Of a DNA stretch of 64,000 nt, positions 1 through 15,200 are shown piece after piece (positions within the stretch are counted from its first letter, which is position 1; every line of letters starts with the position of its first letter). The notes under the pieces were generated by a model. It saw only the letters and a list, made by a program, of their open reading frames with translations, did no database searches and had not been told where the DNA came from. The stretch is from Vreelandella boliviensis LC1 (GTDB lineage: Bacteria > Pseudomonadota > Gammaproteobacteria > Pseudomonadales > Halomonadaceae), in the NCBI RefSeq assembly GCF_000236035.1, contig NZ_JH393257.1:1092240-1156239 (forward strand), written 5' to 3'. The position numbers were made by a program, and so were the translations under genes.

Positions 1-112
1 AACGACGCGACCAAGTCTTGATCGGTTTGCGATCGTTCTTCTCCACTGCAGCCTCTACCTTCTTCAAAAGATGAAGGTCAATGAAGGGACCTTTCTTTAG
101 TGAACGTGGCAC
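1..112 (-). CDS. rpsS: 30S ribosomal protein S19, N-terminal part (runs off the left edge)
   Basis: The minus strand reads from a GTG at 112 into the conserved S19 start (V/M)PRSLKKGPF, followed by the LLKKV and KPIKTWSR stretches. S19 is a small-subunit head protein that pairs with S13 near the decoding region. The start is GTG, preceded by an AGAGGT ribosome-binding site about 7 bases upstream. It follows rplB with a 33-base gap, as in the S10 operon of most bacteria. About 37 codons are inside the window; the remainder is off the edge. Confidence 0.93.
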   Translation of the reverse strand, partial: MPRSLKKGPFIDLHLLKKVEAAVEKNDRKPIKTWSRR

Positions 113-145
113 AGCCGTTACCTCTTAATGTCTTGGCAATTTAGA

Positions 146-976
146 TCAACGCGTCTTATTACGACGACGAATGATCAGCTTGTCGGTGCGCTTGTTCTTA
201 CGCGTCTTGTGACCCTTAGTCGGCACACCCCATGGGGATACCGGGTGACGACCACCACTGGTGCGGCCTTCGCCACCACCGTGCGGGTGATCGACTGGGT
301 TCATCGCGACACCGCGAACAGTCGGACGCACACCTCTCCAGCGCTTCGCACCGGCCTTGCCAAGTTGACGCAGGCTGTGCTCGGAGTTGCTCACTTCACC
401 CAAGGTCGCACGGCACTCGGCCAACACTTTACGCATTTCGCCAGAGCGAAGACGCAAGGTGGCATAGTTACCTTCACGAGCGACCAACTGGGCGCTTGTA
501 CCGGCACTGCGAGCAATCTGCGCGCCTTTACCCGGCTTGAGTTCGATGCAGTGCACCGTAGAACCCAACGGGATGTTGCGCAGCGGCAAGGCATTGCCTT
601 TCTTGATTGACGCGTTAACACCAGATTCCAGCACGGCACCCGCGCTGACACCTTTCGGTGCAATGATGTAACGACGCTCACCATCGGCATACTTCAGCAG
701 CGCAATGTGCGCACTGCGGTTGGGATCGTGCTCAAGACGCTCAACGGTGGCAGGAATGCCATCCTTGGTGCGTTTGAAATCGATCAACCGATAGTGGTGA
801 CGATGACCACCGCCCACGTGGCGGGTGGTGATACGACCGTAGTTGTTACGGCCGCCGGACTTGGACTGTTTTTCTAAAAGCGGTGCATAAGCACGGCCTT
901 TAAACAGTTCCTCGCCAACGATCTTGACGACGTGGCGACGACCGGCGGAAGTGGGTTTGGTCTTGACGATTGCCAT
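146..976 (-). CDS. rplB: 50S ribosomal protein L2
   Basis: This 276-residue protein has the usual L2 length. It begins [14 protein letters not shown] and carries the C-terminal [18 protein letters not shown] motif, which includes the histidine region close to the peptidyl transferase centre. L2 binds 23S rRNA domain IV and is needed for subunit association. It sits between rplW and rpsS in the S10 operon and is transcribed leftward with them. Confidence 0.98.
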   Translation of the reverse strand: MAIVKTKPTSAGRRHVVKIVGEELFKGRAYAPLLEKQSKSGGRNNYGRITTRHVGGGHRHHYRLIDFKRTKDGIPATVERLEHDPNRSAHIALLKYADGERRYIIAPKGVSAGAVLESGVNASIKKGNALPLRNIPLGSTVHCIELKPGKGAQIARSAGTSAQLVAREGNYATLRLRSGEMRKVLAECRATLGEVSNSEHSLRQLGKAGAKRWRGVRPTVRGVAMNPVDHPHGGGEGRTSGGRHPVSPWGVPTKGHKTRKNKRTDKLIIRRRNKTR

Positions 977-993
977 TATCCGTACTCCTGCCC

Positions 994-1290
994 TTATTCG
1001 GCGCCAGAGAAGTCTTCGAGCGTTTCACCCGCAGCCAGGGTCACATACGCTTTGCGGTAACCCTTACGCAGGCCAACGCCGTTCGCAGTACGCTTCGTTT
1101 TACCCTTCATGTTCAATACCTGAACACTGCCGACCTTCTTGCCGAAAAGTGCTTCAACGGCCTTCTTGATCTCGGGCTTGGTAGCATCAGATGCCACCTT
1201 GAAAACGTACTGGTTGCGCTCGGCTGCCATCGCGGCCTTTTCGGTCACGTGCGGCCCAAGCAGAACCTTAAATACGCGTTCCTGGTTCAT
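994..1290 (-). CDS. rplW: 50S ribosomal protein L23
   Basis: This 98-residue protein carries the L23 core ([11 protein letters not shown] near residue 14, then [16 protein letters not shown]). L23 lies at the exit of the nascent-chain tunnel and is the docking site for trigger factor and SRP. Its ATG overlaps the rplD stop by four bases, which indicates translational coupling within the S10 operon. Length and composition are normal for the family. Confidence 0.97.
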   Translation of the reverse strand: MNQERVFKVLLGPHVTEKAAMAAERNQYVFKVASDATKPEIKKAVEALFGKKVGSVQVLNMKGKTKRTANGVGLRKGYRKAYVTLAAGETLEDFSGAE

Positions 1291-1892
1291 GCCAGCTTCT
1301 CCTCGAATTTACGCAGGGCGGAGACGGTAATCAGCACCTTATCAAAGGCGACCAGACTTACCGGGTCAGCTGCCGCGACATCCACCACGTCAACGTGGGG
1401 GAGATTGCGTGCGGCTAAATAAAGCTTTTCGTCAACTTCTTCAGTCACGATCAACACTTTTTCAAGGTTGAGCTCTTTTAGCTTGGCAGCTACCTGCTTG
1501 GTCTTAGGCGCATCGACGACGAACTCTTCAATCGCCACTAAACGCTCTTGACGTACCAGCTCTGACAAGATAGAGCGCATCGCTGCACGGTACATCTTGC
1601 GGTTAACCTTCTGGGTGTAGTCTTGCGGACGCGCCGCGAAGGTTACGCCACCACTACGCCATAGCGGAGAGCGGATGGTACCGGCACGTGCACGACCGGT
1701 GCCTTTCTGACGCCACGGCTTCTTACCACCGCCACGAACGTCGGAACGACTCTTTTGTGCGCGAGTTCCCTGACGACCAGCCGCCAAATAGGCAGTGACC
1801 ACTTGGTGAACAAGCGCTTCGTTGAATTCTTTGCCAAAAGTGGCGTCGGCTACTTCAACGGTACCCGCGCCTGCAGCAAGATTCAGATTCAT
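1287..1892 (-). CDS. rplD: 50S ribosomal protein L4
   Basis: This 201-residue protein has the L4 hallmark loop around residues 45-80 ([20 protein letters not shown], then [11 protein letters not shown]), which reaches into the exit tunnel. In enterobacteria L4 also represses its own S10 operon through the leader RNA. The upstream leader here was not folded, so that control is not claimed. The stop overlaps the rplW start; rplC ends 15 bases upstream. Confidence 0.97.
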   Translation of the reverse strand: MNLNLAAGAGTVEVADATFGKEFNEALVHQVVTAYLAAGRQGTRAQKSRSDVRGGGKKPWRQKGTGRARAGTIRSPLWRSGGVTFAARPQDYTQKVNRKMYRAAMRSILSELVRQERLVAIEEFVVDAPKTKQVAAKLKELNLEKVLIVTEEVDEKLYLAARNLPHVDVVDVAAADPVSLVAFDKVLITVSALRKFEEKLA

Positions 1893-1907
1893 TGGTAATT
1901 ATCCCCT

Positions 1908-2546
1908 TCAGCCTGCTTTCACGGCGCTGCGAACGATAACGTCACTACCGGGAGCACCCGGTACGGCGCCTTTAATCAGCAGCAGGTTACGCTCGGCGTC
2001 GACACGGACGATCTCAAGGCTCTGCACGGTGCAACGGGCGTTACCCATTTGACCGGCCATCTTTTTGCCTTTGAAAACGCGACCCGGTGTCTGACACATG
2101 CCGATAGAACCCGGCGCGCGATGCGACAGAGAGTTACCGTGAGTCATATCTTGGGTACGGAAGTTCCAGCGCTTAACAGCACCCTGGAAGCCTTTACCCT
2201 TAGAGGTGCCAGTCACGTCAACCATTTGACCAGCTTCGAAGAGGGATACGGTGATTTCGCCGCCGACTTCAGGAATCTCTTCGCCTTCTGCAAGACGAAA
2301 CTCCATCAGTGCACGACCAGCTTCAACACCCGCCTTGGCAAACTGACCAGCCTGCGCTTTGGTGAGGTGCTTAGCTTTACGAGAGCCAGATGTGACCTGA
2401 ATCGCTGCGTAACCGTCAGAATCGACAGATTTAACGCGAGTAACACGATTAGGATCAACTTCAATAACGGTTACGGGCACAGACGCGCCGTCTTCGGTAA
2501 AGACACGGGTCATCCCGGCCTTTTTACCGACTAAACCGATAGTCAT
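1908..2546 (-). CDS. rplC: 50S ribosomal protein L3
   Basis: This 212-residue protein begins [16 protein letters not shown] and contains the [28 protein letters not shown] segment typical of bacterial L3, including the glutamine region methylated by PrmB in E. coli. L3 organises 23S rRNA near the peptidyl transferase centre. It is the second gene of the S10 operon. A fairly long spacer of 174 bases separates it from rpsJ, and no additional gene is visible in that spacer. Confidence 0.97.
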   Translation of the reverse strand: MTIGLVGKKAGMTRVFTEDGASVPVTVIEVDPNRVTRVKSVDSDGYAAIQVTSGSRKAKHLTKAQAGQFAKAGVEAGRALMEFRLAEGEEIPEVGGEITVSLFEAGQMVDVTGTSKGKGFQGAVKRWNFRTQDMTHGNSLSHRAPGSIGMCQTPGRVFKGKKMAGQMGNARCTVQSLEIVRVDAERNLLLIKGAVPGAPGSDVIVRSAVKAG

Positions 2547-2720
2547 ACTCAGTCTCCTATAGTGTACGGGGCTATCACCCGCTATGGCTGCCCTTTCCAG
2601 AGCATTCCACTAGCACATTGTATGGCGCCTCACGGCGCGGCGGCTGCTGCTCATGCTAGCTCGCTGCAACTTACAATTTACAACGAACGATGAGCGCTGG
2701 GCCGCAAGTGACTAGTGTAA

Positions 2721-3032
2721 TTAGTTGAGTTTGATTTGCACGTCAACGCCTGCGGCGAGATCAAGCTTCATCAAAGCATCAACAGTTTTCTCGGTCGGCT
2801 CAACAATGTCGAGCACACGCTTGTGCGTACGAATCTCATACTGGTCACGCGCATCTTTGTTGACGTGCGGCGAGATCAGAATGGTGTAACGCTCGCGGTT
2901 GGTCGGCAGCGGAATCGGACCACGAACCTGAGCACCAGTACGCTTAGCGGTTTCAACAATCTCCGCTGTAGACTGGTCGATCAGGCGATGGTCGAAAGCT
3001 TTCAACCGAATGCGAATCTTTTGGTTCTGCAT
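2721..3032 (-). CDS. rpsJ: 30S ribosomal protein S10 (NusE)
   Basis: This 103-residue protein starts [19 protein letters not shown] and includes [29 protein letters not shown], the standard S10 sequence. S10 is a small-subunit head protein and also acts as NusE in antitermination with NusB and NusG. It is the first gene of the S10 operon. A sigma70 promoter matching consensus in both hexamers lies about 65 bases upstream, and a TTGGAG ribosome-binding site precedes the ATG. Confidence 0.98.
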   Translation of the reverse strand: MQNQKIRIRLKAFDHRLIDQSTAEIVETAKRTGAQVRGPIPLPTNRERYTILISPHVNKDARDQYEIRTHKRVLDIVEPTEKTVDALMKLDLAAGVDVQIKLN

Positions 3033-3096
3033 TTGCCCTAAACTCCAATGGATGTCGACGGCGCGAGCCGTCTACCCACGCATTCAAAGGATGCGC

Positions 3097-3125
3097 ATTA
3101 TAGGCACGCCATCTGCACATGTCAA
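3097..3125 (-). promoter_or_regulatory. S10 operon promoter, full consensus sigma70
   Basis: On the minus strand TTGACA (3120-3125) is followed after exactly 17 bases by TATAAT (3097-3102). Both hexamers match consensus perfectly. It lies between the tuf terminator and rpsJ, so the S10 operon has its own promoter and need not depend on read-through from tuf. Confidence 0.88.
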
Positions 3126-3146
3126 ACATTTGCTGATGGTGCGCAG

Positions 3147-3170
3147 AAAAGGGGGCTCATCAGAGCCCCC
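3147..3170 (-). terminator. Rho-independent terminator after tuf
   Basis: The minus strand forms an 8-bp GC-rich stem, GGGGGCTC with GAGCCCCC around a TGAT loop, followed by TTTTCT. It starts about 20 bases after the tuf stop and closes the str operon. Confidence 0.88.
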
Positions 3171-3191
3171 TTCATCACTCAAGCATGAAGC

Positions 3192-4385
3192 TTACTTGAC
3201 GATCTTGGCCACAACGCCAGCACCGACAGTACGGCCGCCTTCACGAATAGCGAAGCGCAAGCCTTCGTCCATTGCGATCGGAGCGATCAAGGTAACAACC
3301 ATTTGCACGTTGTCACCCGGCATGACCATTTCAACGCCTTCCGGCAGTTCACAGGTACCGGTTACGTCGGTGGTACGGAAGTAGAACTGTGGACGGTAGC
3401 CCTTGAAGAAAGGCGTGTGACGACCACCCTCTTCTTTGGACAGTACGTAAACTTCTGCTTCGAAGGTAGTGTGCGGGTTGATGGTGCCCGGCTTGGCCAG
3501 CACTTGGCCACGCTCGACGTCATCACGCTTAGTACCACGCAGCAGGGCGCCAACGTTCTCACCAGCACGACCTTCGTCGAGCAGCTTACGGAACATTTCA
3601 ACACCGGTAACGATCGTTTTAGTGGTGTCGCGGATGCCCACGATTTCCACTTCTTCGCCCGCTTTCACGATGCCGCGCTCTACACGACCGGTAACAACAG
3701 TACCGCGGCCAGAGATAGAGAACACGTCTTCGATCGGCATCAGGAACGGCTGGTCGATAGCACGCTCCGGCTCCGGAATGTAAGCATCCAGAGCTTTGAT
3801 CAGATTAGCAACGGCGGTAGTACCCATGCCGTTCTCATCTTCACCGTTCAAAGCCATCAGCGCAGAACCAGTGATGATCGGCGTGTCGTCGCCCGGGAAG
3901 TCGTACTGGTCTAGAAGTTCGCGAACTTCCATTTCTACCAGCTCGAGCAGCTCTTCGTCATCGACCATGTCCGCTTTGTTCAGGAACACAACGATGTACG
4001 GTACACCAACCTGACGAGACAGCAGGATGTGCTCGCGAGTTTGCGGCATCGGGCCATCTGCGGCAGAACATACCAGGATCGCGCCGTCCATCTGCGCAGC
4101 ACCGGTGATCATGTTCTTGACGTAGTCAGCGTGTCCCGGGCAGTCAACGTGCGCGTAATGGCGATCTTCAGACTGGTATTCCACGTGGGAAGTAGCGATT
4201 GTGATACCGCGCTCGCGCTCTTCAGGAGCGTTATCGATGGTATCAAACTCACGCCAGTCGCCGCCGAAAACCTCAGCAGACACGCGGGTCAGGGCCGCCG
4301 TCAGAGTCGTTTTACCGTGGTCGACGTGACCAATGGTGCCGACGTTGACGTGCGGTTTGGAACGTTCAAATTTTTCCTTAGCCAC
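3192..4385 (-). CDS. tuf: Elongation factor Tu
   Basis: This 397-residue GTPase delivers aminoacyl-tRNA to the ribosome. The P-loop GHVDHGKT lies near residues 19-26, the switch and G3 motif DCPGH near 81, and NKAD near 136. Domains 2 and 3 follow with the usual [20 protein letters not shown]. It is the last gene of the str operon, 29 bases after fusA, and is followed by a terminator. It is the only tuf copy in this window; the second site common in relatives, beside secE, has no tuf here. Confidence 0.98.
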   Translation of the reverse strand: MAKEKFERSKPHVNVGTIGHVDHGKTTLTAALTRVSAEVFGGDWREFDTIDNAPEERERGITIATSHVEYQSEDRHYAHVDCPGHADYVKNMITGAAQMDGAILVCSAADGPMPQTREHILLSRQVGVPYIVVFLNKADMVDDEELLELVEMEVRELLDQYDFPGDDTPIITGSALMALNGEDENGMGTTAVANLIKALDAYIPEPERAIDQPFLMPIEDVFSISGRGTVVTGRVERGIVKAGEEVEIVGIRDTTKTIVTGVEMFRKLLDEGRAGENVGALLRGTKRDDVERGQVLAKPGTINPHTTFEAEVYVLSKEEGGRHTPFFKGYRPQFYFRTTDVTGTCELPEGVEMVMPGDNVQMVVTLIAPIAMDEGLRFAIREGGRTVGAGVVAKIVK

Positions 4386-4414
4386 TGCTATAACCTCTTT
4401 ACGTTAGCTAACGG

Positions 4415-6538
4415 TTAACCGTTTTGATTGATGACGGCTTCAACGACGCTGGAGGGCGCCTCGTCGTACTTCGAGAACTCCATGGAGTAGCTCGCACGGC
4501 CCTGGGTTTGTGAGCGCAGATCGGTTGCATAACCGAACATCTCGCCCAGCGGCACCGTTGCACGAATGACTTTACCAGAAGAGGAGTCATCCATGCCCTG
4601 CACCAGGCCGCGACGACGACTCAGGTCACCCATGACGTCACCCATAAATTCTTCGGGGGTCACGATTTCGACCTTCATCACCGGCTCCAGCAGCACGGCC
4701 TTGGCCTTCCTGGCACCTTCTTTCACTGCCATGGAAGAAGCAATCTTAAACGCAGTCTCGTTTGAGTCCACGTCGTGGAAGGAGCCGTCGAACAGCGATA
4801 CTTTAACGTCGATCATCGGGTAACCCGCGATAACGCCGTTTTTAAGCTGCTCGTAAGCACCCTTCTCAACCGCAGGAACGTATTCCTTAGGAACCGCGCC
4901 ACCTACGATCTCAGAGTTGAATTTGAAGAAGATCTCTTCATCGCCTTCACCCTTTTCTTCTTTAGTCAGCGGCTCGATACGTAGCCAAACGTGACCGTAC
5001 TGACCACGACCACCGGACTGACGTACGAACTTGCCTTCTTGCTCAATGCTGCCGCGAATAGTTTCGCGATAGGCTACCTGAGGCTTACCGATATTGGCTT
5101 CAACCTTAAACTCGCGACGCATACGGTCAACGAGGATATCCAGGTGAAGCTCACCCATGCCAGAGATAATCGTCTGACCGGTTTCTTCATCGGTTTTGAC
5201 CTGGAAGGAGGGGTCTTCTTGAGCAAGCTTGCCCAGGGCAACGCCCATCTTCTCTTGGTCTGCCTTAGACTTAGGCTCTACGGCAACCGAGATAACCGGA
5301 TCCGGGAACTCCATGCGCTCGAGAACGATTTTGTTATCGATATCGCACAGAGTATCACCGGTGGTGACGTCTTTCAGACCGATACAAGCGGCAATGTCAC
5401 CCGCCAGTACTTCTTTAATCTCTTCACGAGAGTTGGCATGCATCTGAACGATACGACCAACACGCTCTTTCTTCTGCTTAACGGAGTTGTACACGCCGTC
5501 ACCAGACTTCAGAACGCCCGAGTAGACACGGATAAAGGTCAGCGTACCAACGAAGGGGTCGGTGGCGATTTTAAACGCCAGAGCCGCAAAGGGTGCACTG
5601 TCATCGGCTTCACGGGTATCAACGGTACCGTCTTTGTCGTCAAGCTCACCTTCGATCGCCTTAACTTCTGTCGGCGAAGGCATAAACTCAATAACACCGT
5701 CTAGCACTGCTTGAACGCCCTTGTTCTTAAAGGCAGAACCACAGGTAACCAGAACGATATCGTTAGCCAAAGTGCGCGCGCGCAGACCGGCCTTGATCTC
5801 TTCGATGGTTAGCTCGACGCCTTCAAGGTACTTCTCCATCAGCTCGTCAGAGCCTTCGGCAGCCGCCTCAACCATCTCTTCGCGATATTTCTCAGCGGTC
5901 TCTTGAAGATCGGCTGGAATATCAACGAGGTCATAAGACATACCCAGACTTTCTTCATCCCACAGGATGGCTTTCATCTGGATAAGGTCGATAACGCCTT
6001 TGAAGTCCTCTTCTGTGCCCCAGTTAATCTGGATTGGCACAGCTTTGGCACCTAAGCGCTCTTTCAACTGCTCAACGACCATGAAGAAATCAGCGCCAGT
6101 ACGATCCATCTTGTTGACGAATACCATACGCGGCACTTCATACTTGTTAGCTTGGCGCCATACGGTTTCGGTCTGCGGCTGAACGCCGGAAGAGCCGCAC
6201 AGCACAACGACCGCGCCATCGAGTACACGCAGCGAACGCTCAACTTCGATCGTGAAGTCAACGTGCCCAGGCGTATCGATAATATTGATACGGTGCTCAG
6301 GGAACTGCTTATTCATGCCCTGCCAGAAACAGGTAGTTGCAGCCGAGGTGATAGTGATACCACGCTCCTGCTCCTGCTCCATCCAGTCCATGGTCGCAGC
6401 ACCGTCGTGCACTTCGCCCACTTTATGGGAAAGGCCGGTGTAGAACAATACACGCTCAGTCGTCGTGGTTTTACCCGCGTCGACGTGAGCGACGATACCG
6501 ATATTACGGTAGCGATTTAGTGGAGTCTTGCGTGCCAC
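4415..6538 (-). CDS. fusA: Elongation factor G
   Basis: This 707-residue translocase GTPase has the P-loop [15 protein letters not shown] near residue 17, DTPGHVDF near 88 and NKMDR near 142, followed by domains II-V ending in the [16 protein letters not shown] segment. It catalyses ribosomal translocation and, with RRF, recycling. The length is normal. It follows rpsG after a 215-base spacer that contains the 15-bp tandem repeats described separately, and precedes tuf. Confidence 0.98.
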   Translation of the reverse strand: MARKTPLNRYRNIGIVAHVDAGKTTTTERVLFYTGLSHKVGEVHDGAATMDWMEQEQERGITITSAATTCFWQGMNKQFPEHRINIIDTPGHVDFTIEVERSLRVLDGAVVVLCGSSGVQPQTETVWRQANKYEVPRMVFVNKMDRTGADFFMVVEQLKERLGAKAVPIQINWGTEEDFKGVIDLIQMKAILWDEESLGMSYDLVDIPADLQETAEKYREEMVEAAAEGSDELMEKYLEGVELTIEEIKAGLRARTLANDIVLVTCGSAFKNKGVQAVLDGVIEFMPSPTEVKAIEGELDDKDGTVDTREADDSAPFAALAFKIATDPFVGTLTFIRVYSGVLKSGDGVYNSVKQKKERVGRIVQMHANSREEIKEVLAGDIAACIGLKDVTTGDTLCDIDNKIVLERMEFPDPVISVAVEPKSKADQEKMGVALGKLAQEDPSFQVKTDEETGQTIISGMGELHLDILVDRMRREFKVEANIGKPQVAYRETIRGSIEQEGKFVRQSGGRGQYGHVWLRIEPLTKEEKGEGDEEIFFKFNSEIVGGAVPKEYVPAVEKGAYEQLKNGVIAGYPMIDVKVSLFDGSFHDVDSNETAFKIASSMAVKEGARKAKAVLLEPVMKVEIVTPEEFMGDVMGDLSRRRGLVQGMDDSSSGKVIRATVPLGEMFGYATDLRSQTQGRASYSMEFSKYDEAPSSVVEAVINQNG

Positions 6539-6701
6539 GGTGAAACTCCCGTTTGTTGGCGATGCTCGTTAATTTAGCGGCGTATGCAAGCGAGGCTTAT
6601 GCGACCGCCGCTACCACTGCATGGTAGCGGTTAGGTATTACAACAGAGCGACTCAGCAAACACTTCGCCATGCTGAACAACGTGCATATAAAAACCATAA
6701 A

Positions 6702-6761
6702 GCCGTACTTAAAAACGCCGTACTCAGAAACGCCGATCTTAATAACGCCGATCTTAAAAAC
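6702..6761 (-). repeat. 15-bp tandem repeat across the rpsG stop codon
   Basis: Four units with exact 15-base spacing (GCCG at 6702, 6717, 6732 and 6747) follow one another, of the form AACGCCGATCTTAAA on the plus strand. The last unit includes the rpsG stop. Read in the rpsG frame the array gives TAA, TAA, TGA, TAA every five codons. Confidence 0.9.
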
Positions 6762-7224
6762 GGTAGTGCGAGAAGGCCTTGTTGGCTTCTGCCATACGAT
6801 GCACGTCTTCGCGCTTCTTAACGGCAGAACCTTTACCTTCAGCGGCATCAAGCATTTCACCAGCCAGACGCTGCACCATGGTTTTCTCACCGCGACGACG
6901 CGCCGCATCTACCAGCCAACGCATTGCTAGCGCTTGGCGGCGTGACGGACGTACTTCAACCGGCACCTGATAGGTCGCACCACCAACGCGGCGCGACTTC
7001 ACTTCGACCATCGGCTGGATGGCTTCCAGCGCTTTGTCGAAGATCTCCAGCGGATCTTCTTTACTACGCTCGGCAACCTTGTCCAACGCACCGTAGACGA
7101 TACGCTCAGCTATGGACTTCTTGCCGCTGACCATCAGGTGGTTCATGAACTTGGCTAGACGCTCACTCCCGAACTTAGGATCCGGCAGGATGTCGCGCTT
7201 AGCTACTACTCTTCTTCTAGGCAT
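6754..7224 (-). CDS. rpsG: 30S ribosomal protein S7
   Basis: This 156-residue protein begins [20 protein letters not shown] and ends [13 protein letters not shown], the usual length and end for this protein in pseudomonad-like bacteria. S7 nucleates assembly of the 30S head. The rpsL-rpsG spacer is about 200 bases; in E. coli S7 represses by binding that spacer, but no such structure was verified here. The gene end is embedded in a 15-bp tandem repeat so that the frame is followed by further in-frame stops. Confidence 0.97.
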   Translation of the reverse strand: MPRRRVVAKRDILPDPKFGSERLAKFMNHLMVSGKKSIAERIVYGALDKVAERSKEDPLEIFDKALEAIQPMVEVKSRRVGGATYQVPVEVRPSRRQALAMRWLVDAARRRGEKTMVQRLAGEMLDAAEGKGSAVKKREDVHRMAEANKAFSHYRF

Positions 7225-7393
7225 GATAAGCCCTCAATTAAGGATCTTTCAGGTAAACCCGAGACTCTTGCTACTTACCCTGGAACAAACCCTGGTATAA
7301 GCGCAGCCCGACCTTACTCTTATCAGACCGTCAAATTCGCGATAATCGTTACTCAACAAGCCCGCTTAACAGGGCAGTGCTGCACAGCAATCC

Positions 7394-7435
7394 AATCCCT
7401 TAGGACTAATCCCTTAGGGCTAATCCCTTAGGACT
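7394..7435 (-). repeat. 14-bp tandem repeat across the rpsL stop codon
   Basis: Three adjacent copies of AATCCCTTAGGACT (one base change in the middle copy) cover 7394-7407, 7408-7421 and 7422-7435. The copy nearest the gene encodes the last rpsL codon and stop, so the 3' end has been duplicated outward into the spacer. Confidence 0.92.
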
Positions 7436-7802
7436 TAGGACGCTTAGTACCGTATTTAGAACGACCCTGACGACGATTTTGTACGCCGGAGGTGTCAAGG
7501 GCGCCACGTACGGTGTGATAACGCACACCTGGCAAATCCTTTACACGGCCGCCGCGAATCAAAACGACAGAGTGTTCTTGAAGGTTGTGACCTTCACCAC
7601 CAATGTAGGAAGACACTTCAAAGCCGTTGGTAAGGCGCACACGGCAAACCTTACGCAGGGCCGAGTTAGGCTTCTTCGGGGTGGTGGTGTAAACGCGCGT
7701 ACAAACGCCACGTTTTTGCGGGCAGGCCTGCAGCGCTGGCACGTCACTTTTTGTGACGGGGCGCTTGCGCGGCTTGCGCACTAGCTGATTAATCGTTGCC
7801 AT
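7428..7802 (-). CDS. rpsL: 30S ribosomal protein S12
   Basis: The 124-residue protein starts at the ATG of [13 protein letters not shown]; an open frame upstream is not needed. It has the [15 protein letters not shown] and [13 protein letters not shown] motifs around Lys43 and Lys88, the streptomycin-resistance positions, both wild type here. S12 monitors codon-anticodon pairing. It is the first gene of the str operon, with a TTGACG/TAGAAT promoter about 80 bases upstream. Confidence 0.98.
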   Translation of the reverse strand: MATINQLVRKPRKRPVTKSDVPALQACPQKRGVCTRVYTTTPKKPNSALRKVCRVRLTNGFEVSSYIGGEGHNLQEHSVVLIRGGRVKDLPGVRYHTVRGALDTSGVQNRRQGRSKYGTKRPKS

Positions 7803-7880
7803 GGTGTTTAGCTGACTCCAATGGTTGCCTTGGCCTTCCAGCGGATGCGGGCGCACCCACCCCACTGTTAAAGGCTGCGC

Positions 7881-7910
7881 ATTCTAAAGGCTGACCCTAG
7901 GTGTCGTCAA
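7881..7910 (-). promoter_or_regulatory. str operon (rpsL) promoter
   Basis: Minus strand: TTGACG (7905-7910), an 18-base spacer, TAGAAT (7881-7886). It lies between the rpoC end and rpsL and gives a leader of about 70 bases. Confidence 0.8.
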
Positions 7911-7911
7911 G

Positions 7912-7937
7912 CCTTGCCGGCGGTTTTACCGGCAAGG
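7912..7937 (-). terminator. Hairpin after rpoC, possible terminator
   Basis: A perfect 9-bp stem, CCTTGCCGG with CCGGCAAGG around an 8-base loop, lies 66 bases past the rpoC stop. The following sequence is not a clean T tract (GCTTGAC), so termination may be partial or factor-assisted. It directly abuts the str promoter -35 box. Confidence 0.5.
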
Positions 7938-8002
7938 TGACGCTTTTCAGGTCAGCTACTCGTTTTACTTACTCATGTTGCCTACTGCTTTAGGTGCCAG
8001 AT

Positions 8003-12217
<4,215 letters not shown>

Positions 12218-12227
12218 GTGACGGCTC

Positions 12228-15200
12228 CTAGCTCTCTAACTCGATATCGATGCCCAGCGAGCGGATTTCTTTAACCAGTACGTTAAAGGATTCCGGCATG
12301 CCTGCCTGCATGGTGTGGTCGCCATCCACGATGTTTTTATACATCTTGGTGCGGCCTTCGACGTCGTCCGACTTGACGGTGAGCATCTCTTGAAGCGTGT
12401 ACGCGGCGCCGTAAGCTTCCAACGCCCACACTTCCATCTCACCGAAGCGCTGACCACCGAACTGCGCCTTACCACCCAAGGGCTGCTGGGTAACCAGCGA
12501 GTAAGAACCGGTAGAACGCGCATGCATCTTGTCGTCTACCAAGTGGTTAAGCTTCAGCATGTACATGTAGCCAACGGTGACCGGACGATCAAAGGCGTCA
12601 CCGGTACGGCCATCGAACAGGGCCATCTGACCCGACTCAGGGATATCCGCCAGCTTCAACAGGTGCTTGATTTCGTGCTCTTTAGCACCGTCAAACACCG
12701 GCGTTGCCATCGGCACACCACCTTTTAGATTCTTCGCCAAAGCGATGATTTCATCGTCGGTCAGGGAATCGAGATCTTCAACGCGAGTACCTTGGGTATT
12801 GTAGATCTGCCCCAGGAAGTCACGAATTTCAGCGACTTGCTGACCGCGTACATCGCGCAACATAGCTTCGATCTTAACGCCCAAGCCACGCGCCGCCATG
12901 CCCAAGTGGGTTTCCAAAATCTGACCGACGTTCATACGCGACGGTACGCCCAGCGGGTTTAGCACCACGTCAACCGACTCACCCTTCTCGTCAAACGGCA
13001 TGTCTTCAATCGGCATAATCGCCGAGATAACACCTTTATTACCGTGACGACCGGCCATTTTGTCGCCCGGTTGGATGCGACGCTTAACCGCCATGTAGAC
13101 CTTGACGATTTTCAGCACGCCCGGTGCGAGATCATCGCCTTGGGTCAGCTTGCGCTTCTTGTCTTCAAAGCGTTCGTCCATCTCTTTACGACGGATTTCC
13201 AGCTGTTCGTCGGCCTGTGCCAGCAGCTCATTAAACGACTCATCCTGCATACGTAGCTTGAACCACTGCTGACGCGGCAATTCTTCCAGGTACGCTTCGT
13301 CGAGCACATCGCCTTTCTTGAGGTTCGGGCCACCGTTAACGGCTTGGCCGTCAAGGGTACGCTTTAGACGCTCAAAGGTAGCGTCTTCAGCGATGCGGTA
13401 AGTCTCTTGGAGATCCTTACGAACTTCGTCAAGCTGAGTGCGCTCGATAGACAGGGCGCGGGAGTCTTTCTCAACGCCGTCGCGAGTAAACACCTGAACG
13501 TCGATGACCGTACCTATCATGCCGGTGGGGGCACGCAGCGAGGTATCTTTAACGTCAGATGCTTTCTCGCCGAAGATGGCACGTAGCAGCTTCTCTTCCG
13601 GCGTCAGCTGGGTTTCACCCTTAGGCGTTACCTTACCGACCAGAATGTCGCCCGGGCCAACTTCGGCGCCGATGTAGACAACGCCCGCTTCATCCAGTTT
13701 GGAGAGTGCAGACTCGCCCACGTTGGGGATATCAGCGGTAATCTCTTCAGAGCCCAGCTTGGTGTCGCGAGACACACAGGTCAGTTCCTGAATATGAATC
13801 GTAGTGAAACGGTCTTCTTGAACGACCCGCTCTGAAAGCAGAATCGAGTCCTCGAAGTTGTAGCCGTTCCAGGGCATAAAGGCGATGCGCATGTTCTGGC
13901 CCAGCGCCAAGTCGCCCATATCCACCGACGGGCCGTCGGCGAGAATGTCGCCACGCGCCACGTTATCGCCAGGCCGCACGATGGGGCGCTGGTTCATACA
14001 GGTGTTCTGGTTCGAGCGTGTGTACTTGGTCAGGTTGTAGATATCAACCCCGGCTTCACCGCCGATGATCTCATCTTCATTAACCCGCACCACCACACGA
14101 CGCGCGTCAACGGAGTCAATCACGCCACCACGATTCGCTACCGCACAGACGCCGGAGTCACGCGCAACAAAGCGCTCCATGCCGGTACCCACCAGCGGCT
14201 TGTCGGCACGCAGGGTCGGTACCGCCTGACGCTGCATGTTAGAACCCATCAAGGCGCGGTTGGCGTCATCGTGCTCCAGGAACGGAATCAATGCCGCTGC
14301 GACGGATACGACCTGACGTGGAGACACGTCCATTAACGTCACTTGCTCAGGACGCATAAAGGTCGTTTCACCGCGGTGACGAACCTGCACCAGGTCATCA
14401 CTTAGCTTGTTGGACTCATCCACCGCCGCTGACGCCTGGGCGATAACAAAGTCGCCCTCCTCGATCGCTGACAGGTGAACGATGTCGTCCGTCAACTGGC
14501 GATCAACCACTTTACGGTACGGCGTTTCTAGGAAACCGTAGCTGTTAGTGTGGCTGTAGGTCGCCAGCGAGTTGATCAGGCCGATGTTCGGGCCTTCTGG
14601 CGTTTCGATCGGACATAGACGGCCGTAGTGCGTGGCGTGTACGTCACGGACTTCGAAGCCAGCGCGCTCACGGGTCAAACCACCGGGGCCGAGTGCTGAC
14701 ACACGACGCTTGTGGGTCACTTCCGAAAGCGGGTTGTTCTGATCCATAAACTGCGAAAGCTGGCTGGAACCGAAAAACTCTTTCACCGCTGCCGCAACCG
14801 GCTTGGCGTTGATCAAGTCTTGGGGCATCAGGCCTTCGCTTTCCGCCATGGAAAGACGCTCTTTCACGGCGCGCTCTACACGCACCAGGCCAACGCGGAA
14901 CTGGTTCTCGGCCATTTCGCCGACGCAGCGAATACGGCGGTTACCCAGGTGATCGATATCGTCAACGTCACCGAAGCCGTTACGGATATTGATCAGCTCG
15001 CGCAGCACATCCAGGATGTCTTTACGATCCAGCACGCCGGAGCCGGTATCGGTATCACGGCGCAGACGGCGGTTGAACTTCATGCGGCCAACGCCCGACA
15101 GGTCGTAGCGATCTTCGCTGAAGAACAAGTTGTTAAACAGCGTCTCGGCAGACTCTTTGGTAGGCGGCTCGCCGGGGCGCATCATGCGGTAAATTTCGAC

